This document shows positions 51,105 through 57,064 of a stretch of DNA of 64,000 nucleotides, piece by piece. The position numbers were made by a program, and so were the translations under genes. Source of the stretch: JAFLBI01 sp964616465. GTDB lineage: Bacteria > Bacteroidota > Bacteroidia > Chitinophagales > Chitinophagaceae. The notes beneath the pieces were generated by a model. The model was not told the origin of the DNA and did not search any database. It was given only the letters and a program-made list of their open reading frames with translations. The stretch spans positions 29,850 to 93,849 of the forward strand of contig CAZTTO010000013.1 of assembly GCA_964616465.1 (NCBI GenBank), in the 5' to 3' direction. Positions within the stretch are counted from its first letter, which is position 1; each line of letters starts with the position of its first letter.

Positions 51105-52004
51105 ATGTCTACGTTTCGCAATTATTTGTCGCTTGTCAAGTTTTCGCATACCATTTTTGCGATGCCTTTTGCGTTTATTGGTTTTTTTCTGGGTGTTCGT
51201 ACAACCCAAGCCCAAGGTTTACATGTAGGAACGGGTGTTTTGGGGTTGGAAACTGATTGGCTTGTTAAGCAGTTTTTATTGGTGGTTCTTTGTATGGTCA
51301 CTGCAAGAAGTGCCGCTATGGCTTTTAATCGCTATTTAGATAGAAGTTTTGATGCAAAAAATCCGCGTACAGCTATTAGAGAAATCCCGGCAGGAATAAT
51401 AAGCCCAGATGCAGCACTCCGATTTACTATTGTGAATAGTTTGGTTTTTATCACTGCTTCATTTTTATTGCATCCATTATGTGGTTGGCTTTCGCCTGTA
51501 GCATTGTTGGTTATTTTAGGTTATAGTTTTACTAAAAGATTCACTGCGCTTTGTCACCTTGTACTGGGCTTAGGACTATCACTGGCACCTATTGGTGCAT
51601 ACTTAGCAGTTGTTGGTGAATTTCATTGGTTGCCAATTATGTTTTCTGCAATTGTTTTGTGTTGGGTAAGTGGATTTGATATTATTTACGCATTGCAAGA
51701 TGTTGATTTTGACCAATCGCATGGATTGCATTCTATTCCCTCCCTGCTAGGAAGGCACAGGGCGCTTCGGGTTAGTCGAGTTCTCCATTCAATGGTGGTT
51801 GTTTTGTTGTTAGGGGTATTTTTTTATGGCGAATTAGGTTATTGGTATTTAGCTGGTGTGGTATTCTTTGTAATTATGTTGTTATTGCAACATCGCCTAG
51901 TGAAGCCCAATGATTTGAGTAAAGTGAATTTGGCATTTTTCACTACTAATGGAATTGCAAGTGTCATATTCGCAGTTTTAGTCATCTCTGATATCCTATT
52001 CTAA
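51105..52004 (+). CDS. UbiA-family prenyltransferase
   Basis: A 299-residue membrane protein with 7-9 helices. It has the two Asp-rich motifs of UbiA enzymes, AFNRYLDRSFDAKNPRTA (near 80) and YALQDVDFDQSHGLHSIPSL (near 200). It attaches a polyprenyl chain to an aromatic acceptor. Organisms of this group use menaquinone, so the 4-hydroxybenzoate-like subgroup seen here may act in the futalosine route (MqnP-like); this is inference. It overlaps ruvX by one base (TAATG). Confidence 0.87.
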   Translation: MSTFRNYLSLVKFSHTIFAMPFAFIGFFLGVRTTQAQGLHVGTGVLGLETDWLVKQFLLVVLCMVTARSAAMAFNRYLDRSFDAKNPRTAIREIPAGIISPDAALRFTIVNSLVFITASFLLHPLCGWLSPVALLVILGYSFTKRFTALCHLVLGLGLSLAPIGAYLAVVGEFHWLPIMFSAIVLCWVSGFDIIYALQDVDFDQSHGLHSIPSLLGRHRALRVSRVLHSMVVVLLLGVFFYGELGYWYLAGVVFFVIMLLLQHRLVKPNDLSKVNLAFFTTNGIASVIFAVLVISDILF

Positions 52005-52426
52005 TGGCAAGAATTATATGTATAGATTATGGTGGAAAGAGAACGGGGATTGCGGTGACCGATCCACTTCAAATTATTGCAAGTCCGCTTACAACCATTC
52101 ACAGTAAGGATTTAATCAGTTTTTTACAGCAATATTGTAAAGATGAGCAAGTGGAGCTCATACTTATTGGAGAGCCATTGAATTTAGATGATACTCCCAC
52201 CCACGCAACACCCTTGGTAAAAGCGGTAATTCAATTGATAAAAAAGCACCTACCTCAAATCCCTATTCAAACTGTTGACGAACGTTATAGTTCTAAAATG
52301 GCTAGTCGAGCAATGGTAGAAATGGGTATGAAGAAAAAGGACCGACAGAAAAAAGAAAATGTGGATCAAATAGCCGCTGCGCTTATGTTGCAGGAGTTTT
52401 TACAAAACCGTTCACAGTCGTTTTAG
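52004..52426 (+). CDS. ruvX: YqgF/RuvX putative pre-16S rRNA nuclease
   Basis: A 140-residue RNase H-like protein: RIICIDYGGKRTGIAVTDPL, with the catalytic Asp at residue 7, LILIGEPLN, QTVDERYSSKMASRAM and ENVDQIAAALMLQEFL. YqgF proteins process 16S rRNA ends or resolve Holliday junctions; the former is better supported. It starts at the last base of the prenyltransferase stop and precedes def by 45 bases. Confidence 0.93.
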   Translation: MARIICIDYGGKRTGIAVTDPLQIIASPLTTIHSKDLISFLQQYCKDEQVELILIGEPLNLDDTPTHATPLVKAVIQLIKKHLPQIPIQTVDERYSSKMASRAMVEMGMKKKDRQKKENVDQIAAALMLQEFLQNRSQSF

Positions 52427-52448
52427 CAGCATTTCTTGCTGAATCAGT

Positions 52449-52456
52449 TATTTTTG
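52449..52456 (+). promoter_or_regulatory. -7 box of def
   Basis: TATTTTTG is an exact TAnnTTTG match, 15 bases before the ATG at 52472. It lies within the reading frame upstream of that ATG, which argues against a longer protein starting at 52436. Confidence 0.58.
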
Positions 52457-52471
52457 CACCAAATTATTGGA

Positions 52472-53050
52472 ATGATTTATCCTATTGTGGCTTATGGAGC
52501 CAGTGTGTTGAGAAAAGTTGCAAGTCCAATTCAGCCTGACTATCCCAAGTTGGATGAACTCATAGAGAGCATGTGGGAAACCATGTATGCGAGTAATGGG
52601 GTGGGTTTGGCTGCTCCACAGGTGAATTTGTCTATTCGTTTGTTTGTGATTGATAGTGTTCAAATTATGGAGCATTTAGAAGAAGATGAAAAGGATGCTT
52701 ATCCAGGTGATGAGGGAATGAAAGAAGTTTTCATCAATGCTGAAATTTTACAACTAGAAGGGGAGGAATGGCCGTATAACGAAGGCTGTTTAAGTATTCC
52801 TAAAATTCGTGAAGATGTATACCGACCAGAAAAAGTAACCCTCCGTTATTTTGATGCTAATTTTCAAGAGCATACCAAAACATTTACAGGTATTACAGCT
52901 AGGGTTATTTTACATGAATACGATCATATTGAAGGCAAACTATTCATTGACTATCTCAAGCCGTTGAAGAAAAAATTATTACAGGGAAAGCTGAATGATA
53001 TTTCAAAGGGTAAATGGAAAGTGGACTATAAAATGATGTTAGCAAAATGA
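52472..53050 (+). CDS. def: Peptide deformylase
   Basis: About 192 residues. The three deformylase motifs are present: GVGLAAPQVN, EGCLSIPKIREDVYRP (metal Cys) and ILHEYDHIEGKLFIDYL (HExxH). It removes the formyl group from nascent proteins using Fe2+. The ATG at 52472 begins MIYPIVAYGASVLRKVA, the family start. The insertion with DEKDAYPGDEGM near residue 75 is a common type 1B-like feature. The next gene overlaps by 4 bases (ATGA). Confidence 0.95.
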   Translation: MIYPIVAYGASVLRKVASPIQPDYPKLDELIESMWETMYASNGVGLAAPQVNLSIRLFVIDSVQIMEHLEEDEKDAYPGDEGMKEVFINAEILQLEGEEWPYNEGCLSIPKIREDVYRPEKVTLRYFDANFQEHTKTFTGITARVILHEYDHIEGKLFIDYLKPLKKKLLQGKLNDISKGKWKVDYKMMLAK

Positions 53051-53982
53051 TGCGATCTGTCTTACTTTTCAGTTGTTTGCTATTTATTAGTTTTCTGGGT
53101 CATACACAGGATACTACCTTAGTAATTGATGATCAAAAAATTACACTTGGAGAAGTTGTAGTTAGAAACAATTTTGATTACAGGAAAGTACTTAAAATCA
53201 TACAAGAAGACACTACGTTTTACAAGGCTTTCAAAAATCTTCGCATTATTGGATATACCTCTTTCAATAATATTCAGATGCTGGATAAAAAGGGAAAAGT
53301 GCAGGCTTCTTTAAATAGCAAAACAAAACAGACTAGAAAAGATGGTTGTAGGACAATGGAAGTTTTGCAGGAGCAAGTCACTGGTGATTTTTATGATCGT
53401 AAAGGTGGATATAACTACAATACTGCAGAATTATATGCTTCATTATTTTTTACAAAAGGGAAAGAATGTGGAGAGGACAATATAGTGAAGGGAAGGAAGC
53501 TAACTACTGAAGGTAAAAAAGGCATAGAAAAACAAAAAGAGCAGTTGAAAATGTTGTTCTTTTTGCCAGGCAAAAAAATTCCAGGAATTCCTTTTATTGG
53601 GAATAAGCTTGATTTGTACGATGCTTCGGCAAGGAAAGTATATGATTATCGATTAGATGTGCAAGAGTATAAAGGAAAGCCTGTGTATGTATTTTCTATT
53701 CAGCCAAAAGATAAGCTTGGATTATTTAGGAGAGATGATGTGGTAATTGATGAAATGATTACTTGGTTCGATATAAAAACACTTGAAGTGCTAGCTAGAA
53801 ATTATTCGCTTAGCTATAAGGCAGGTGTGTATGATTTTGATGTTGCAATGGAGGTAGAAATGACAAGAGTTGGCAACTTAGTTGTTCCATCAGTCCTTCG
53901 ATATAAAGGGAATTGGGATGTAGTGTTAAAGAAGCGAGAGCGTTCTATATTTACTGCAACTATTTTTGATTATAAGTTATAA
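53047..53982 (+). CDS. Exported protein of unknown function
   Basis: A 311-residue protein not assigned to a family. It begins with a signal peptide (LLFSCLLFISFLGHT, cleavage near QDT). Residues about 25-60 hold a short beta segment (TLVIDDQKITLGEVVVRNNF) resembling the end of a carboxypeptidase-regulatory domain, followed by a mixed region with many Lys and KTKQTRKDGCRTMEVL, then a strand-rich C-terminal half (VYDYRLDVQEYKGKPVYVFS, VDEMITWFDIKTLEVL-like pattern, VYDFDVAMEVEMTRVGN). It could be a periplasmic or outer-membrane lipoprotein-like partner, but no motif decides this. It overlaps def by 4 bases and is followed by a terminator. Confidence 0.75.
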   Translation: MMRSVLLFSCLLFISFLGHTQDTTLVIDDQKITLGEVVVRNNFDYRKVLKIIQEDTTFYKAFKNLRIIGYTSFNNIQMLDKKGKVQASLNSKTKQTRKDGCRTMEVLQEQVTGDFYDRKGGYNYNTAELYASLFFTKGKECGEDNIVKGRKLTTEGKKGIEKQKEQLKMLFFLPGKKIPGIPFIGNKLDLYDASARKVYDYRLDVQEYKGKPVYVFSIQPKDKLGLFRRDDVVIDEMITWFDIKTLEVLARNYSLSYKAGVYDFDVAMEVEMTRVGNLVVPSVLRYKGNWDVVLKKRERSIFTATIFDYKL

Positions 53983-53983
53983 A

Positions 53984-54013
53984 AAAAGCTCCCGAAGGAG
54001 CTTTTAATTTTTT
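53984..54013 (+). terminator. Rho-independent terminator
   Basis: AAAAGCTCC-CGAA-GGAGCTTTT (53984-54005) followed by AATTTTTT. It closes the trmH-like to def run, just before the convergent YbdK gene stop. Confidence 0.87.
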
Positions 54014-55122
54014 TATATCCGGAGAAATTGATCGTGTATGTAATCAACTACGGAAACTAAGCTTCCAGTTTGCTCATACACTTTTAATTGCCGGTCGGCA
54101 CCAGTGCCTTGTTCTAGCATTTTAGAAATGTGAGTTATAATATGCCTGCTCCCTAAATCATCTACAACATCGTCTACAAAGTCAAGCAGTTCATAAATCA
54201 ACAACCTAGTATTTACTTCACTTTCTTTTCCAAAATCAATGAGAGAACCATCAACCCCATATCTACTCGCACGCCATTTGTTTTCATTGATCAAAGCACG
54301 TTGATACATGATGAAATTCATATTCTTGCTTCTCAACTTGTACAACTTGGCGCAAATGGCCTGGAAAAGTGATGCAATGGCAATAGTTTCCATGATGGTC
54401 ATAGGCACATCGCAAATCCTAAACTCAACTGTATTAAAAAATGGGTGAACCCTAAGATCCCACCAAATTTTCTTAGCATTGTCTATACAGTTCGTTTTTA
54501 TAAGCAGCGAAACATAATTGTCGTATGCTTCAATGCTTTCAAAATATTCAGGTATGCCCGTTCTTGGAAACTTATCAAAGACCTTTGTTCTAAAAGATTT
54601 ATAGCCTGTACTTCTTCCTTCCCAGAAAGGTGAATTGGTACTAAGTGCATACACGTGTGGCAGAAAGTATCTTGCGCTGTTGGCTATATGAATGGCCATT
54701 TTGCGATCCTCCATCCCCACATGCACATGTAAACCAAAAATGAGGTTGCTTCGAGCAGCTTCTTGCAATTCATTTACAATTTGGCTATAGCGAACGTGAT
54801 CGGTGATGAGCTGACTTTCCCAATGACTGAAAGGGTGCGTACCAGATGCCCCAATCCACAAGCCTAAATCACCTGCAATTTGTGCAATGGTACCACGGAG
54901 TGTTGAAACATCTTTCAATGCTTCATCAATGTTGGCGCAAATATCTGTACCTACTTCTACCACAGCTTGGTGCATTTCTGCTTTCACCTTGTCCTTAATA
55001 AGCTTGTGGCCCTCCTGTACTATTTTCTGTTCATGGCTTTTTAACTCGCGGGTAGTTGGGTCAATTACCATGTACTCTTCCTCAACACCCAGTGTAAAAT
55101 GCCTGTAATTAATGCTTCCCAT
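54013..55122 (-). CDS. YbdK-family carboxylate-amine ligase (GCS2-like)
   Basis: A 369-residue ligase related to glutamate-cysteine ligase type 2. It begins FTLGVEEEYMVIDPTTREL (the GxEEE ATP/metal block), has GLWIGASGTHPFSHWESQ, IFGLHVHVGMEDRKMAIH, LSTNSPFWEGRSTGYKSF, and HPFFNTVEFRICDVPMT. It joins an amino acid amine to a carboxylate using ATP, but the substrates of this group are mostly unknown. It lies 8 bases after an ATP-grasp gene on the same strand and next to a divergent esterase, forming a likely small-molecule cluster. Confidence 0.88.
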   Translation of the reverse strand: MGSINYRHFTLGVEEEYMVIDPTTRELKSHEQKIVQEGHKLIKDKVKAEMHQAVVEVGTDICANIDEALKDVSTLRGTIAQIAGDLGLWIGASGTHPFSHWESQLITDHVRYSQIVNELQEAARSNLIFGLHVHVGMEDRKMAIHIANSARYFLPHVYALSTNSPFWEGRSTGYKSFRTKVFDKFPRTGIPEYFESIEAYDNYVSLLIKTNCIDNAKKIWWDLRVHPFFNTVEFRICDVPMTIMETIAIASLFQAICAKLYKLRSKNMNFIMYQRALINENKWRASRYGVDGSLIDFGKESEVNTRLLIYELLDFVDDVVDDLGSRHIITHISKMLEQGTGADRQLKVYEQTGSLVSVVDYIHDQFLRI

Positions 55123-55130
55123 AAGAAAGT

Positions 55131-56093
55131 TTATTTAGACGAATAGAGGGTTTCATGGTTCGCACTTTTTTGAACATAAGCGCCCCAAGTAAGGTTATCG
55201 GCTCCTGGTTGATGTGCTAATGCTTTTTCAATAGCATAGGTTGCAGCCGTTTCTACTACCCAATTGAAATTTTCTTCACCCACGCTGTTTCTGTCGGCAT
55301 CTGGAGCAGGATTACAAAAGTCAATAGCATAAGGTACTCCATCGCGTACAGCTAATTCAACAGTATTAAAATCGTAGCCTAGGTATTTATTGATGCGAAG
55401 TACTATTTCTTCCATCTGCTTTAGTCTTTCAGGGCTTGGCGTGAAGCTCGCCACATAGCGTAAATGATGGGGATTGCGCGGCTCATAAGGCATAATACGA
55501 ACATATTTTCCGCCAATACAATAGCAGCGATAATATTCTTCAAACTGAATTTCTTCTTGTAACAGCATAACAAGTTGACCAGTTTCTGCATGTTTTTCAA
55601 AAAAGTCATCCATGCTATCTAGTCGATATACATTCTTCCAACCACCGCCAGCAAAGGGTTTCATATATGCAGGAAAGCCAACATAATTAAAAATGCCTTC
55701 CCAGTCGAGCGGATACGCCAAGTTTGAAAATGATTGCTCGCTGGTATCATCTGGTAAATCGCGAGAAGGAAGAATAACAGTTTTTGGAACAGGCACATCT
55801 ATTCTTGTAGCTAAGCAATTGTTGAAAAATTTCTCATCGGCACTCCACCAAAATGGGTTGTTAATAACAGCTGTTCCCATTAATGCAGCATTTTTAAGAT
55901 AAGCTCTATAAAACGGTACATCCTGACTAATTCTGTCAACAATTACAGCATATTCTGTTGCTACGCCTTGCATGACTTTATCGATTCGTACGGGTTCTGC
56001 GGTAACTCCAGCTACCTGCTTACTGTTGATTCGCCCTACAAACGCTTCGGGGAAGGTTCTTTCTTTCCCGTGCAGAATGCCAATTTTTTTCAT
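55131..56093 (-). CDS. ATP-grasp domain ligase
   Basis: A 320-residue protein with an ATP-grasp core of the RimK/D-Ala-D-Ala-ligase type. The central region has NYVGFPAYMKPFAGGGWKNV (ATP Lys and Gly loop), MLLQEEIQFEEYYRCYCIGG, then FNTVELAVRDGVPYAIDFCN with the late metal residues in IDFCNP. It would make an amide or peptide bond through an acyl phosphate. The Cys in DFCNP is where many relatives have an Asn- or Glu-bearing EiNprP. Its neighbour YbdK ligase suggests two successive bond-forming steps on one small compound (inference). Confidence 0.85.
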   Translation of the reverse strand: MKKIGILHGKERTFPEAFVGRINSKQVAGVTAEPVRIDKVMQGVATEYAVIVDRISQDVPFYRAYLKNAALMGTAVINNPFWWSADEKFFNNCLATRIDVPVPKTVILPSRDLPDDTSEQSFSNLAYPLDWEGIFNYVGFPAYMKPFAGGGWKNVYRLDSMDDFFEKHAETGQLVMLLQEEIQFEEYYRCYCIGGKYVRIMPYEPRNPHHLRYVASFTPSPERLKQMEEIVLRINKYLGYDFNTVELAVRDGVPYAIDFCNPAPDADRNSVGEENFNWVVETAATYAIEKALAHQPGADNLTWGAYVQKSANHETLYSSK

Positions 56094-56218
56094 AACTCAG
56101 GTTTTATTTGCGTCAATATAATAAATCTACTTCAAGTAGTTGCATTTCTCTGATGAAAATATTTTATTTCGTGGGTCTATTGTGGAGATTTAAGTACGCT
56201 TCATTTTGTTTGAAGCCC

Positions 56219-56226
56219 TAAATTTG
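56219..56226 (+). promoter_or_regulatory. -7 box immediately before the esterase ATG
   Basis: TAAATTTG is an exact TAnnTTTG match and ends 4 bases before the ATG, predicting a leaderless transcript. No -33 box at the usual distance. Confidence 0.55.
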
Positions 56227-56230
56227 AAAA

Positions 56231-57064
56231 ATGTCGGATTCATTAACTACTACCTTAGCCAATTCGCTCGTTTCTGTAGAGCGCTTTGTTGTTTATTCAG
56301 ATTATTTAGAAAGAGAAGTTCAAATTGATGCCTATTTGCCAAAATCGGTGCAAAAGCCAGAGCAAATGAGTTTGTTGTTGGTAAACGATGGACAGGATTT
56401 GGTAACTATGAAGTTTGAAGATATTCTTGAACACTTATATAAGACAGAAGAATTAAAACCTATAATGTGTTTAGGTATTCATTGTGGTGAAGAACGTAAA
56501 CGTGAATATGGTGTTTCTTATTCTTCTGACTTTAACCAAAGAGGCGATAAGGCTGGCTTATACAGCAAGTTTATTCTAGACGAGCTATTGCCTTATGTAA
56601 GGAAGCATTTTAATATGCCACATTTTAAAGAGAAGTGTTATGCAGGTTTTTCATTAGGCGGATTAAGCGCAATGGATATTGCATGGAACCACAGTAGTGA
56701 ATTTAGTAAAGTGGGTGTATTCAGTGGATCTTTTTGGTGGAGGAGAAAGGGGTATGATGATGGGTATGATGACGAGTTAGATAGACTCATGCATTTGCAA
56801 ATACGTAAAGGGAAAATGAGCCCATGGTTACAATTCTATATTCAAACAGGCGAGCTTGATGAAAAAGCAGATCGCAATCAAAATGGCATTATTGACTCTA
56901 TTGATGATGCGCTTGATTTAGTTGTTGAATTGAAAGCAAAAGGATATACGGAGCCACAACACATTCAATATGTACAATTAGCCGATGGTAAGCACGATGT
57001 GCCAACTTGGGCGAAAGCATTTCCAGATTTTTTAAAGTGGGGCTGGGGAACTAAAAAAATTTAA
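56231..57064 (+). CDS. Fes/IroE-like esterase (alpha/beta hydrolase) with EF-hand-like loop
   Basis: A 277-residue cytosolic alpha/beta hydrolase of the putative esterase family. It shows LLLVNDGQDLVTMKFEDILE, the nucleophile elbow YAGFSLGGLSAMDIAW (S141), VGVFSGSFWWRRKGYDD, and a C-terminal His in DGKHDVPTWAKAFPDFL. Residues 214-225 (DRNQNGIIDSID) match the 12-residue EF-hand calcium loop pattern D-x-N-x-N-G-x-I-D-x-x-D. It is divergent from the ATP-grasp/YbdK pair. Its stop shares TTAA with the convergent metallopeptidase gene. Confidence 0.86.
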   Translation: MSDSLTTTLANSLVSVERFVVYSDYLEREVQIDAYLPKSVQKPEQMSLLLVNDGQDLVTMKFEDILEHLYKTEELKPIMCLGIHCGEERKREYGVSYSSDFNQRGDKAGLYSKFILDELLPYVRKHFNMPHFKEKCYAGFSLGGLSAMDIAWNHSSEFSKVGVFSGSFWWRRKGYDDGYDDELDRLMHLQIRKGKMSPWLQFYIQTGELDEKADRNQNGIIDSIDDALDLVVELKAKGYTEPQHIQYVQLADGKHDVPTWAKAFPDFLKWGWGTKKI

